From Thermoleophilia bacterium (GTDB taxonomy: Bacteria; Actinomycetota; Thermoleophilia; BMS3ABIN01): a DNA stretch of 40,796 bases. The DNA lies in NCBI GenBank assembly GCA_014874175.1, contig JACWAD010000010.1, positions 1 to 40,796 on the forward strand, written 5' to 3'. Each line of letters opens with the position of its first letter. Position 1 is the stretch's first letter. The translations under genes were made by a program, and so were the position numbers. This document shows, piece after piece, positions 7,735-17,958 of the stretch. Below the pieces are notes generated by a model. It was not told the origin of the DNA, did no database searches, and saw nothing but the letters and a program-made list of their open reading frames with translations.

Positions 7735-9795
7735 TTGTCAAAGTTTTTAAGAAGCGCGGCTTTCCCGATTCTGATTGTCGTTTTGCTGGCGTTCTTCATC
7801 ATGCAGATCGTCAACAACCGGGGTTCCGGCAGCAACGAGATGAATTTTGGAGACTTTGTCCAGAAGGTCAAGAATCACGATGTAAAATCTGTGGATGTGA
7901 ATCAAAAGGACCATACGATGACGGTGGTCCTCAACGGCAGCGATCAGAAGATCAATGTCGGCTACTCCAATGACTATCCGCTAACACAGCTTTTCCTGGA
8001 CAATAACGTCAACGCGACCATAGAGGGGACGGGCTCGTCCATCTGGTCGTCGATCCTGATCTCGGCGCTGCCCATCTTGGTCATCGTCATCTTCTGGCTC
8101 TTTTTGATGAATCAGATGCAAGGGGGCGGCAACAAGGTAATGTCTTTTGGCAAGAGCCGCGCCCGGCGGATGAGCATCGATCAGCCCAAGGTCACTTTTA
8201 CCGACGTCGCCGGTGTTGATGAAGCGGTTGAAGAGCTCCAGGAAATCAAGGAATTTCTGGAAAATCCGCGCAAGTTCCAGAACCTGGGCGCCAAGATTCC
8301 CAAAGGCGTGCTGCTTTACGGCCCGCCGGGCACGGGCAAGACACTGCTGGCGCGGGCGGTCGCCGGCGAAGCAGGCGTTCCCTTCTTCTCCATCAGCGGC
8401 TCGGATTTTGTCGAGATGTTTGTCGGCGTGGGCGCCTCGCGCGTGCGCGACCTGTTTGAGCAGGCAAAGCAGAACACGCCCTGCATTATCTTCATTGATG
8501 AGATTGACGCGGTCGGCCGCCACCGCGGCGCCGGCCTCGGCGGCGGGCACGACGAGCGCGAGCAGACGCTGAACCAGCTGCTGGTAGAGATGGACGGCTT
8601 TGAAATGAAGGACAATGTCATCATGATTGCCGCCACCAACCGGCCCGATATTCTCGATCCGGCGCTGCTGAGACCGGGCCGTTTCGACCGCCAGATTGTC
8701 GTTGACCGGCCCGACCGCAAGGGCCGCGAGGCAATCCTCAAGGTGCACTCGCGGGGCAAGCCGCTGGGCAAAAGGATTGCCCTGGACGCACTGGCTGGGC
8801 AGACGCCCGGGTTTACGGGCGCTGACCTGGCGAACCTGGTTAACGAGGCGGCGCTTCTGGCCGCCCGCAACGGCAAGAAGACAATCGACATGGACGAGCT
8901 GGAAGAAGGCATCATGCGGGTTGTGGCCGGGCCGGAGAAGAAAAGCCGCATTTTGAGCGAGAAGGAGAGGCTCATCACCGCCTATCACGAAGTGGGCCAC
9001 GCCCTGGTGGGGCATTTTCTGCCCTACGCCGACCCTATTCACAAGGTTTCGGTGATCAGCCGCGGCCAGGCCCTGGGTTACACTATCTCCCTGCCCCAGG
9101 AGGACCGCTTCCTGGTGTCCAAGTCGGAGCTGCTGGACCGGCTGGCCAGCACCCTGGGCGGGCGCGCCGCCGAGGAGATCCAGTTTAACGAGGTCACCTC
9201 CGGCGCCGCCAACGACCTGCAGCAGGCCACCGAGATCGCCAAGCAGATGATCATGCGCTACGGCATGAGCGACAAACTGGGGCCGCGGACTTTCGGTCAT
9301 AACCACGCCCAGCCGTTCCTGGGGCGCGAGTTCAGCCAGGAGCCCGATTACAGCGAGGAGATCGCCCAGGAGATCGACGAAGAGATCCGCGCCATCATTG
9401 AAGATTCCCATATAAGGGCCAAGGACATCCTGACGTCGCATCATGAACAGCTGGATACTATCACCGGCATCCTCGTCGAGCGCGAGACGCTGGAGAAGGA
9501 AGAGTTCGAGGCGCTGCTGCATGGCAAGTCGGAGGCTGAAGTTTTCGCCAAGAAAGACGCCGAGCGCGCCGCCAAGGCCAAGCAGGAGGAACGCGAGCGC
9601 CTAGGCAGCATCAAGAAGCGGGAGAAGGAGCCGGCCGAAGGCGGCGGTATCGCCGGGCCGAAAGAGCCGCCCCTGGAGCCTTCCTACATGGAAGTCCATG
9701 GCCATGAAAATGATGGAGGCGGAGCCGCTAACGGCAACGATGACACCGGCGGCCCGGGAGCGGCCGGAGCCGATAATTTAGGATCACAAATCTAA
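7735..9795 (+). CDS. ftsH: ATP-dependent zinc metalloprotease FtsH
   Basis: [52 protein letters not shown] zinc motif, two N-terminal TM segments; TTG start. Confidence 0.97.
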   Translation: MSKFLRSAAFPILIVVLLAFFIMQIVNNRGSGSNEMNFGDFVQKVKNHDVKSVDVNQKDHTMTVVLNGSDQKINVGYSNDYPLTQLFLDNNVNATIEGTGSSIWSSILISALPILVIVIFWLFLMNQMQGGGNKVMSFGKSRARRMSIDQPKVTFTDVAGVDEAVEELQEIKEFLENPRKFQNLGAKIPKGVLLYGPPGTGKTLLARAVAGEAGVPFFSISGSDFVEMFVGVGASRVRDLFEQAKQNTPCIIFIDEIDAVGRHRGAGLGGGHDEREQTLNQLLVEMDGFEMKDNVIMIAATNRPDILDPALLRPGRFDRQIVVDRPDRKGREAILKVHSRGKPLGKRIALDALAGQTPGFTGADLANLVNEAALLAARNGKKTIDMDELEEGIMRVVAGPEKKSRILSEKERLITAYHEVGHALVGHFLPYADPIHKVSVISRGQALGYTISLPQEDRFLVSKSELLDRLASTLGGRAAEEIQFNEVTSGAANDLQQATEIAKQMIMRYGMSDKLGPRTFGHNHAQPFLGREFSQEPDYSEEIAQEIDEEIRAIIEDSHIRAKDILTSHHEQLDTITGILVERETLEKEEFEALLHGKSEAEVFAKKDAERAAKAKQEERERLGSIKKREKEPAEGGGIAGPKEPPLEPSYMEVHGHENDGGGAANGNDDTGGPGAAGADNLGSQI

Positions 9796-9807
9796 CTTCC
9801 GCGAGGC

Positions 9808-10377
9808 ATGGACCGGGACAAGATCAATGAGGGCGTCCGCTTAATACTGGAAGGCATCGGCGAGGACTCCGGCCGCGAGGGGCTCAGGGAGACTCCCCGC
9901 CGCGTCGCCGAGATGTACGCCGATGTCTTTGCCGGCCTCAAGGCCGGAGACCCCGCCGCCATTATTACCACCATGCCGGCAGACAGGCACCAGGAGATGG
10001 TGCTGCTTAAGGGCATCAATTTCTTTTCCATGTGTGAGCATCACCTGCTGCCGTTCTTCGGCCAGGCGCACCTGGCCTACATCCCCAGCAAAGGTGGCAA
10101 GATCACGGGGCTCTCCAAGCTGACGAAGCTTGTCCAGGTGGTAGCCGGGAGGCCGCAACTGCAGGAGCGGATGACCTCGACTATCGCCGACGCCATGGAG
10201 CAGGCTCTTGACCCCCGTGGCGCGCTTGTGCTGGTGGAGGCGGATCACCTCTGCATGGCCATGCGCGGCATCCGCGTGCCGGCCAAGACAGTGACCTCCG
10301 CCGTGCGCGGCATCTTCCGCACCAACGCCGCTACCCGCGCTGAGGCGCTGGGGCTGATCAACGCAGGTAAAACATAA
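9808..10377 (+). CDS. folE: GTP cyclohydrolase I
   Basis: [54 protein letters not shown]. Confidence 0.96.
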   Translation: MDRDKINEGVRLILEGIGEDSGREGLRETPRRVAEMYADVFAGLKAGDPAAIITTMPADRHQEMVLLKGINFFSMCEHHLLPFFGQAHLAYIPSKGGKITGLSKLTKLVQVVAGRPQLQERMTSTIADAMEQALDPRGALVLVEADHLCMAMRGIRVPAKTVTSAVRGIFRTNAATRAEALGLINAGKT

Positions 10378-10412
10378 CCGGCACCTTATGGCGTTGGGCG
10401 GTTAACCGATTC

Positions 10413-11279
10413 TTGAACCAGATATCTTTGCCAAAAAATTTTTCCGGCCGGCCCTGGCTTATCATGGGCATCCTCAACGTGACGCCCGACTCGTTTCATG
10501 ACGGCGGCCGCTTTGACTCGCTTGACGCCGCCACCGGGTGGGCGGGCGCCATGGCAAGAGCGGGCGCGGCCATCATTGACATTGGCGGCGAATCAACCCG
10601 GCCTGGGTCGGAGCCGGTAGCGGTTGATGAAGAGATGAGGCGTGTTATTCCGGTGATAGAGGCGCTTACTGCCGTCCTCAACGTGCCGGTCTCGATCGAC
10701 ACGGGCAAGGCCGAGGTGGCCCGCCGGGCGCTTAGGGCGGGCGCCGCCATTATAAATGACGTTACCGCCCTCCGGGGCGACCCACAGATGGCGGAAACGG
10801 CGGCAGAAGCAGGCTGCCCGGTCTGCATGATGCACATGCTGGGGGAGCCGCGCACCATGCAGGAGAACCCGTATTACGAAGACGTTGTCGGCGACATCAA
10901 AGAATTCTTCCGCCGGCGCATCGAGTTTGCCGTGTCCCGGGGTATTAAGGCGGAGAATATCATCCTTGACCCCGGCATTGGCTTTGGAAAGACGGTACAG
11001 CACAATCTTGCCATCCTTAGCCGTCTGGACGAGTTCTCGTCCCTGGGCCGGCCGCTCATGGTCGGCGCCTCCCGCAAGCGTTTCATCGGGACAATCGCCG
11101 GCGAGGAAGATACTGGCCGCCGGCTCCCAGGTACAATAAGCGCCAATGTTCTTGCCTTTGCAAACGGCGCCAGCATTTTCAGGGTGCACGATGTGGCCGA
11201 GAATTTCCAGGCGCTCAAGGTGGCGGAGGCGATACTACTGAAATCAGGACGGAGCGGCCAGGGCCCTGCAGGCGCATGA
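10413..11279 (+). CDS. folP: Dihydropteroate synthase
   Basis: LIMGILNVTPDSFHDGG, IDIGGESTRPGSEPV, ILDPGIGFGKT; TTG start. Confidence 0.96.
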   Translation: MNQISLPKNFSGRPWLIMGILNVTPDSFHDGGRFDSLDAATGWAGAMARAGAAIIDIGGESTRPGSEPVAVDEEMRRVIPVIEALTAVLNVPVSIDTGKAEVARRALRAGAAIINDVTALRGDPQMAETAAEAGCPVCMMHMLGEPRTMQENPYYEDVVGDIKEFFRRRIEFAVSRGIKAENIILDPGIGFGKTVQHNLAILSRLDEFSSLGRPLMVGASRKRFIGTIAGEEDTGRRLPGTISANVLAFANGASIFRVHDVAENFQALKVAEAILLKSGRSGQGPAGA

Positions 11280-11659
11280 GCGAAAGAAAAGAACATCCGC
11301 TCAGGATCACCATCAAGGGGCTTGAAGTTTTTGCCCATCACGGCCTGCTGCCCGAGGAGAAAGAGACGGGCCAGCAGTTTCTGTTCGACATCGGCCTCTC
11401 GCTCAAACACAGCGCCGCGCCGCATACTGATGACGTAGCCGACACGGCAGATTACTCAGCCGTCTGCGACTGCGTCGCCGGGGTCGCGGTGTCGAAGCCA
11501 TACAATCTGCTGGAAAAGCTGGCTGTTGTCACCGCCGATGAGATACTTTCCCGCTTTCCCAATGTTGACCGCGTCAAGGTTCGTGTTGCCAAGGTTTCGC
11601 CGCCGCTTAAGCACACCGTTTCGCAGGTGGCGGTAATGATCAAGCGGACGCGCGGCTGA
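11276..11659 (+). CDS. folB: Dihydroneopterin aldolase
   Basis: ITIKGLEVFAHHGLLPEEKETGQQFLFDIGL...DDVADTADYSAV. Confidence 0.93.
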   Translation: MSERKEHPLRITIKGLEVFAHHGLLPEEKETGQQFLFDIGLSLKHSAAPHTDDVADTADYSAVCDCVAGVAVSKPYNLLEKLAVVTADEILSRFPNVDRVKVRVAKVSPPLKHTVSQVAVMIKRTRG

Positions 11660-12171
11660 TGGCTGCCGCTTATGTCTCCATGGGATGCAACCTGGGCAAT
11701 TGCCGCGCCTACCTGGGACAGGCGCTGGACCTGCTCGACGCTCATCCTTTGATAAGAGTCAAGAAAATTTCCTCTCTTTACCTGACCGAGCCGGTGGGCG
11801 GGCTCAGGCAGCCGGATTTCTTAAACATGGTTGCCGGGATTGAAACTGACCTCTCGCCCGAACCGCTGCTGGAGGTCTGCCGTCTGGTGGAGGAGCAGCT
11901 GGGCGGCCGCGACCGCGGCGCTCCCCACGGCCCCCGCACCATCGACCTTGACATCCTTTTATACGAGCAAGTAGAAATAGCGGATAAGGATTTGACGCTC
12001 CCGCACCCGCGCATGCTTGAGCGGGCGTTTGTGATGGCGCCGCTGATGGAGATAGCGCCCCACGCCCGGCTGCCCGGCGGCCGCACGGTGGCGGAAGCAG
12101 CCACTTCTCTTGCCGACCGGCACCGGGTCGAGAAGCTGGGCGCGCTCGATTTGGATGGAGGCGGTTGCTGA
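11659..12171 (+). CDS. folK: 2-amino-4-hydroxy-6-hydroxymethyldihydropteridine pyrophosphokinase
   Basis: AYVSMGCNLGN, SSLYLTEPVGGLRQPDFLNMV, GAPHGPRTIDLDILLYEQ, LPHPRMLERAFVMAPL. Confidence 0.95.
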   Translation: MAAAYVSMGCNLGNCRAYLGQALDLLDAHPLIRVKKISSLYLTEPVGGLRQPDFLNMVAGIETDLSPEPLLEVCRLVEEQLGGRDRGAPHGPRTIDLDILLYEQVEIADKDLTLPHPRMLERAFVMAPLMEIAPHARLPGGRTVAEAATSLADRHRVEKLGALDLDGGGC

Positions 12172-12285
12172 ACGGTTCTTCGCCGCCCTCGGCTCCCCAG
12201 AATGACAGCTCGCATGGAGCCTGAGCTAATAACGATCAGTTATTCTTGAGAGAAACTGGAAACTGGGAACTGGAAACCTGTTTAA

Positions 12286-13200
12286 ATGGTTGATTACCGC
12301 CCATTACAGGGAGAGCTCCGTGCGCTGGCTCTGGCGAAGAACGCGATCATCATCGCCCATAATTACCAGCGCCCCGAGGTACAGGACGCGGCCGATTTTA
12401 CCGGCGACTCGCTGGAGTTGTCGCGCACAGCCGCCGCCACCGATGCCGGCATCATCCTCTTTTGCGGCGTCCATTTCATGGCGGAGACGGCCCATATTCT
12501 CTCCCCGGACAAGAAGGTGCTGATTGCCGAGATCCGCGCCGGCTGCCCCATGGCCGACATGATCAGCGCCGATGACATGCGCCGGCTCAAGGAGGAGCAC
12601 CCGGGAGCGCTGGTAGTCGCCTATGTAAACACCTCCGCTGCGGTAAAGGCTGAGACCGATATCTGCTGCACCAGCGCCAACGCCGCCAAGGTGGTGGCAA
12701 ACATCCCTGCCGGCAGGGAGATCATTTTTATTCCGGACCGCAACCTGGCTCTTTACGTGGAGAAGCAGACAGGCCGGAAACTGATCAAGTGGGAAGGGTT
12801 CTGCCCTACGCACGAGTACATCACCGCCGCCGACATCGCCAGGGCCAGGCAGGAGCATCCTGATGCGGTGGTAATCGCCCATCCCGAGTGCCTGCCCGGT
12901 GTGCAGGAAATGGCCGACTCGCTCCAGAGCACCTCGGGGATGATCCGCTTTGCCAAAAGCTCGCCTGCGCACGAGTTTATCATCGCCACCGAACTGGGCC
13001 TCAATCACCGGCTGGCGAAAGAGAATCCGGACAAGAAATTTTACTCTCCCACCAGGAAGGCCATTTGCCCCAACATGAAAATGACCACCTTGCCAAAGGC
13101 AGTCCAGACGCTCAAAGAGGAGCGCTACGAGATCCGCCTTCCGGAAGAGATCCGCCGGAAAGCCCTGGCGGCCGTTGAAGCAATGGTCCGCTACTCTTGA
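12286..13200 (+). CDS. nadA: Quinolinate synthase
   Basis: AIIIAHNYQRPEVQDAADFTGDSLELSR, CGVHFMAETAHIL, AYVNTSAAVKAETDICCTSANA, KAICPNMKMTTL. Confidence 0.96.
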   Translation: MVDYRPLQGELRALALAKNAIIIAHNYQRPEVQDAADFTGDSLELSRTAAATDAGIILFCGVHFMAETAHILSPDKKVLIAEIRAGCPMADMISADDMRRLKEEHPGALVVAYVNTSAAVKAETDICCTSANAAKVVANIPAGREIIFIPDRNLALYVEKQTGRKLIKWEGFCPTHEYITAADIARARQEHPDAVVIAHPECLPGVQEMADSLQSTSGMIRFAKSSPAHEFIIATELGLNHRLAKENPDKKFYSPTRKAICPNMKMTTLPKAVQTLKEERYEIRLPEEIRRKALAAVEAMVRYS

Positions 13201-13337
13201 GTTCAAAGTTCAAAGTAGTTCAAAGTTGACTACGGCCAGATCTCGGCAAGCCCCTCTTATCATTACGACGCAATAGCTTCACAGCCGGAGCGGGGATATA
13301 ATCCCCGCATGACATTAGCTCCCAGACTCATCAGATC

Positions 13338-14954
13338 ATGACCCGGCCGTATTTGCTGGCCGCCACCGATAGCGAGCCGGTCAAGCGTTTTTACGATGTC
13401 GTGGTCATTGGCAGCGGCATCGCTGGCCTGACCGCGGCGGTGGGCGCCGCCCGCAAGTGGAAGGTGGCGCTGATCAGCAAGAGCGTGCTCCGGGACACGA
13501 CCACCTTCCTGGCCCAGGGAGGCATAGCCGCCGCCCTCAGCGACAAGGATTCGCCCGACCTGCATTTCCAGGATACAATCCGCGCCGGTGACGGCCTCTG
13601 CAAGGAGGAAGCAGTCCGGATTCTGGTAAATGAGGGGCCGGCCCGCGTGCGCGAGCTGATGGAGATCTGCCCACGTTTCGACCGCGCCGGCGGCGACCTG
13701 GTGCTGGCCAGCGAGGGCGCCCATTCCGTGCCCCGCATCGCCCACGCGGGCGGCGACGCCACCGGCTCGGAAGTGGCCAGCGCCCTGACCAAGGCTATGC
13801 AGCAAGGCAGCCGCGTCCAGGTGCTGGAGCATGAATTTGTTGTCGATCTGCTCACCAACGGCGGCCGCTGCATCGGCGCTGTGTCGCTTAATTTAAAGAC
13901 GGGGGCCTTCACGCTCAACTATGCCATGGCGACGGTGCTGGCCACCGGGGGCTGCGGCCAGGTCTATTCGTTGACCACCAACCCCGTGGTCGCCACCGGC
14001 GACGGCATGTCAATGGCCTTCCGCGCCGGCGCCGCCATCGGTGACATGGAGTTCGTCCAGTTTCATCCCACCGGCCTGTATACGGACGAGTCGCCCGTTT
14101 TCCTGATTACGGAGGCGCTCCGCGGCGAAGGCGCCTATCTGCTCAACCACGCCGGCGAGCGGTTCATGGTCGGCGTCCATCCCCAGGCGGAGCTGGGACC
14201 GCGCGACGTGGTGGTGGGGGAGATGGTGCGCCAGATGGAGAGCTCCGGGCAGGAATATCTGTTCCTGGACGCCACCCACCTCGATTGCGACACGCTCAAG
14301 GAGCGCTTCCCGACCGTTTTTGATAATCTTCTTAAACGTAACTACAATATTTGTCATGATCGGATTCCGGTGGCGCCCGTATGTCATTACATGATGGGCG
14401 GCGTGGTGTCTGACATTTGGGGAAGGACGACGCTGCCGGGCCTCTACGCCAGCGGCGAGGTCGCCAACACCGGCGTGCACGGAGCCAACCGGCTGGCCAG
14501 CAACTCGCTGCTGGAAGGGCTGGTGTTCAGCGACCGCATCGTCCGCGACCTGGACAGCTACATCGGTGGCGCCGGGGAGGAAGTGCGGCGGCTTAATATC
14601 GAGCTTCCCGGCCCCAGCCGTGAGGGCAACCGGCCCGAAGAGGTGCGTGACTTAAGGAAACGGCTGCAGAAACTGATGACCGTGAGCGTGGGCACCGTCC
14701 GCGATGAAAAGGGGCTGACCGCGGCGGTTCAGGAGCTGGGGGACTTGCTCAACTCGCTGAAGGCGCCCCGGGCCGACCTGGAAGAATATGAGCTTTACAA
14801 CCTCCTTACGGTGGCCACCCACATCGCCAAGGCCGGATTCCTGCGCCAGGAGAGCCGCGGCGCCCACCTGCGCCGGGACTACACCGCCACCGATGACATC
14901 AAATGGAGGCGTCATATCAACTTCAGGCTGAAGAACGGCGAAGAAGACGTTTAA
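13338..14954 (+). CDS. nadB: L-aspartate oxidase
   Basis: DVVVIGSGIAGLTAAVGAA, GGIAAALSDKDSPDLH, HPTGLY, HYMMGGVVSDIWGRTTLPGLYASGEVANTGVHGANRLASNSLLEGLVF. Confidence 0.96.
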   Translation: MTRPYLLAATDSEPVKRFYDVVVIGSGIAGLTAAVGAARKWKVALISKSVLRDTTTFLAQGGIAAALSDKDSPDLHFQDTIRAGDGLCKEEAVRILVNEGPARVRELMEICPRFDRAGGDLVLASEGAHSVPRIAHAGGDATGSEVASALTKAMQQGSRVQVLEHEFVVDLLTNGGRCIGAVSLNLKTGAFTLNYAMATVLATGGCGQVYSLTTNPVVATGDGMSMAFRAGAAIGDMEFVQFHPTGLYTDESPVFLITEALRGEGAYLLNHAGERFMVGVHPQAELGPRDVVVGEMVRQMESSGQEYLFLDATHLDCDTLKERFPTVFDNLLKRNYNICHDRIPVAPVCHYMMGGVVSDIWGRTTLPGLYASGEVANTGVHGANRLASNSLLEGLVFSDRIVRDLDSYIGGAGEEVRRLNIELPGPSREGNRPEEVRDLRKRLQKLMTVSVGTVRDEKGLTAAVQELGDLLNSLKAPRADLEEYELYNLLTVATHIAKAGFLRQESRGAHLRRDYTATDDIKWRRHINFRLKNGEEDV

Positions 14955-15303
14955 CGCCGCCGGGGAGCACTTCTTCCAAGTCAGTTAATACCCGGCGATT
15001 TAACCCGGTAATTCAAGCTGTTCTAATTTAGTCGTCAGAACTGACAACGCGTCCGGCCCGGATGATATGATCACACGCTGGATGAACGGAAAATAATGAG
15101 CTCTACGACCTCACCAACAAGAAATAAAAATCGTCGAGCAAGGACCACATACTAAAGCAATAGGGAATTGATTCAAAAACAAAAATTAAATTGACCGAAG
15201 GAAGAGACTCAGACCGAAAGTCCTGCAATTCCCTGGCAGGCATTATCGCTATCGCAACCGGCTCATTCATGCTTAGGGAATAACATACTGCACGGAATCA
15301 GAC

Positions 15304-16149
15304 GTGAAACCACAAAGTGAATCGCAAATCTGCAAGATTGTCAGTCTGGCGCTGGCCGAGGACCTGGACGAGGGCGGCGACATTACCTCACGGGCGGTAA
15401 TTGACCCCGGCGCCGCCGGCGCCGCCCGGGTGGTCACCCGCCAGTCGTGCACGGTTTCCGGCATGGGAGCCGCAGCGGAGGTCTGCCGCCAGGTTGACCC
15501 GGCGCTCACCTGGCTGCCTCTGAGAAGTGATGGCGGCAGGATTCCCGCCGGGACCGAGGTTGCCAGGCTGGAAGGGCGCCTCGCCTCCATTCTCGCCGCA
15601 GAGCGCACGCTGCTTAACTTTCTCTCGCGCCTTTCGGGCGTCGCTACTTTGACGGCCGCATTTGTTGAGGCCGTCAGCGGCACAGGGGCCGCCATTGCCG
15701 CCACCCGCAAGACCAGCCCAGGGCTGCGGCTGCTGGAAAAGCAGGCGGTGGTCAACGGCGGCGGGTTGCCCCACCGCGCCGGCCTTTATGACGCTGTTCT
15801 TGTCAAGGACAACCATATCGCCGCCGCCGGAGGCGTGGCAGAAGCAATGGAGCGCATCCGCGCCAAGCTGGGCGACTCGGTTGACATCGAGATAGAAGTT
15901 GACACAATTGCCCAGTTAAAGGAGGCGCTGTCGGCGGGCGCCAGGCGGGTTCTTCTGGACAATATGACATCGGAAATGGTCAAGGAGTGCTCTGCGCTTG
16001 CGGCAGGCCTGGTCGAGATTGAGGCATCCGGAGGAATCGGCCTGGCCAGCGCCAGGCAGTTTGCCGAGGCGGGGGCCGGCATTATCTCTGCCGGGGCCAT
16101 AACCAGGGACGCTCCCGGAATTGACTTTTCCCTCGAGCTCGAGCCGTGA
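15304..16149 (+). CDS. nadC: Nicotinate-nucleotide pyrophosphorylase (carboxylating)
   Basis: AERTLLNFLSRLSGVATLT, ATRKTSPGLRLLEKQAVVNGGGLPHRAGLYDAVLVKDNHI, EASGGI. Confidence 0.95.
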   Translation: MKPQSESQICKIVSLALAEDLDEGGDITSRAVIDPGAAGAARVVTRQSCTVSGMGAAAEVCRQVDPALTWLPLRSDGGRIPAGTEVARLEGRLASILAAERTLLNFLSRLSGVATLTAAFVEAVSGTGAAIAATRKTSPGLRLLEKQAVVNGGGLPHRAGLYDAVLVKDNHIAAAGGVAEAMERIRAKLGDSVDIEIEVDTIAQLKEALSAGARRVLLDNMTSEMVKECSALAAGLVEIEASGGIGLASARQFAEAGAGIISAGAITRDAPGIDFSLELEP

Positions 16150-17135
16150 GCATGGAAGCAAAAATTCTGAATGAGCTTAACCGGGGAAAATATGTTTCCG
16201 GCGAGGCGGTCAGCGCCAGGCTGGGCCTCACCCGCTCCGCTGTCTGGAAAAACATCGGCGCCCTGCGGCGGCAGGGTTTCGTGATCGAGGCTTCAACGCG
16301 GCGCGGCTACCGCCTGGTGGATACGCCCGACAAGCTGCTGCCGGCGCTGCTTCAGCCCTTGCTAAAGGGCGCCCCCATCGCCGGCCCCGTGATTCACTTC
16401 CAGAAGACCGGCTCGACGGCCGGCGAAGCACGCCTGCTGGTTGAGGCAGGCTCTCCCGAGGGCACAATTGTGGCCGCCGAGGCCCAGACAAAAGGCCGGG
16501 GCCGCATGGGCCGCAAATGGATAACGCCCGCAGGGGATGCAATCGCCCTGTCTGTCATCCTGTATCCCAGCATCAGTCCCTCGCAGGCGCCGCTGCTTGG
16601 CCTCGCCACCGCCCTGGCAGCCAGGCAAGCCGTAAGCAGCGTCGTGGAAAAAGAGACAGGAGTGGCCGCCGCCATTGACCTCAAATGGCCAAATGACATT
16701 TACCTGGCGGGCAGGAAGGTGGGCGGGGTGCTGGTAGAGATGTCAGCCGAGCTGGACCGAGTGCGGTGGGTTATCGACAGCATCGGCCTGAATGTTAACA
16801 ATGACTTTGCCGGTTCGCCGCTGGAAAAAGAGGCAACCTCCCTGAGCTCCTTTTGGGACCGGCGGTTTGGACGCCTCGAACTGGCGGCTGCGGTCCTGAA
16901 GGAGCTGGGCCGGGCTTATGCCCGCATCCGTAACGGCAGGGGCCTGGCGGCTGTAGCGCGCGAATTTGAGAAGCATGACCTGCTTAAGGGCCGGCGCGTC
17001 GCGGTTTCCGCTCCCGAAGGCGCGGTGGAAGGGACGGTTGCCGGCGTTGACTCAGAAGGAAGGCTGCTCCTGCGCCTGCCCGGCGGCGGCGTGAGGGCGC
17101 TCTTTAGCGGCGAGGTTTCAGTGCGGCGGCCATAG
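16146..17135 (+). CDS. birA: Bifunctional biotin--[acetyl-CoA-carboxylase] ligase/repressor (N-terminal HTH)
   Basis: HTH ELNRGKYVSGEAVSARLGLTRSAVWKNIGALRRQGF; ligase core EAQTKGRGRMGRKWITP, DLKWPNDIYLAGRKVGGVLVE. Confidence 0.93.
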   Translation: MSMEAKILNELNRGKYVSGEAVSARLGLTRSAVWKNIGALRRQGFVIEASTRRGYRLVDTPDKLLPALLQPLLKGAPIAGPVIHFQKTGSTAGEARLLVEAGSPEGTIVAAEAQTKGRGRMGRKWITPAGDAIALSVILYPSISPSQAPLLGLATALAARQAVSSVVEKETGVAAAIDLKWPNDIYLAGRKVGGVLVEMSAELDRVRWVIDSIGLNVNNDFAGSPLEKEATSLSSFWDRRFGRLELAAAVLKELGRAYARIRNGRGLAAVAREFEKHDLLKGRRVAVSAPEGAVEGTVAGVDSEGRLLLRLPGGGVRALFSGEVSVRRP

Positions 17136-17958
17136 ACGGCGCCTGTGCTCCGCGCCACCGGCTTCTATCAGACCGGGCCACGAACAGGCCAATCGTCCAG
17201 CGAAAACAGGCCTGCTCCTGGCAGGCCGCCATCATCTTCGCCGCCTGCGCCGCTTTTTCTCCAAACAGGGAGTGCATCGCTCCGCGTTCGAGCAGGCTGC
17301 GGGACAGACCCAGGCAACTTTCATACTCTTCATCAATACGGACAATGCCAGTGTTCACTTCCAGGAAGCAGCGCCTGAGAACGGCCTCGACTGCGCCCCG
17401 GCGGCGCGCCTGCCTGGGCCAGTTACCGCCTCTGAGCTGAAATACGATTTTCCTTAAAGCCAGGTTGCCATTCATTTCAGCCGCGCCGCTTAGCGGCAGC
17501 GCCAGGGCCAGCACCCCGCCTGCCGCCAGCTTCACGATTTTTTGCCGCTCCACAAGGTCCAGCCATTGATAAGACATGGAAGATGCCACCAAGTCAAAAG
17601 AGGCCGGAGGCATTCCAGCCAGGGGACGGCAGATCCATTCAACTTCCGGGAGCCGCTGTCTGCCCCGGTCCAGCATCTGCGGAGCGGGTTCCAGGGCGGT
17701 GACCTGCGCTTCCGGGAAGCCGCTCTGAAACACAAGTGTGGAAAACCCCGTGCCGGCGCCTACCTCAAGCAGCCTTTCCACGTTCAGCCCCGCCGGCAGG
17801 AGCGCCACCAGTTCTGCCGCCACGCGGCCATAAAAGCGCTGGTGGCGGGGCTGGTCGTACGCAGCCGCAGCGGCGTTGAAAAAAGCGGCCGCCTGCAAGC
17901 CCGGTTCATTCCCGGAGGCGCCCGTGGGCGGGATTGGTTCTTTGCGGCAGGTCTTCAA
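17104..17958 (-). CDS. bioC: Malonyl-ACP O-methyltransferase BioC-like SAM methyltransferase
   Basis: SAM motif LLEVGAGTGFSTLVFQ; AAAAYDQPRHQR N-terminus; encoded in a biotin operon; 3' end overlaps birA 3' end by 32 bp (convergent). Confidence 0.8.
   Translation of the reverse strand: MKTCRKEPIPPTGASGNEPGLQAAAFFNAAAAAYDQPRHQRFYGRVAAELVALLPAGLNVERLLEVGAGTGFSTLVFQSGFPEAQVTALEPAPQMLDRGRQRLPEVEWICRPLAGMPPASFDLVASSMSYQWLDLVERQKIVKLAAGGVLALALPLSGAAEMNGNLALRKIVFQLRGGNWPRQARRRGAVEAVLRRCFLEVNTGIVRIDEEYESCLGLSRSLLERGAMHSLFGEKAAQAAKMMAACQEQACFRWTIGLFVARSDRSRWRGAQAPSMAAALKPRR

Noticed and set aside
7981-9522. 513-aa minus-strand ORF antisense to ftsH
   Set aside because: Shadow ORF of a high-GC gene; no recognisable domain, and ftsH on the plus strand is certain
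12304-13206. 300-aa minus-strand ORF over nadA
   Set aside because: Antisense shadow of a well-conserved gene with low-complexity Gly/Arg/His composition
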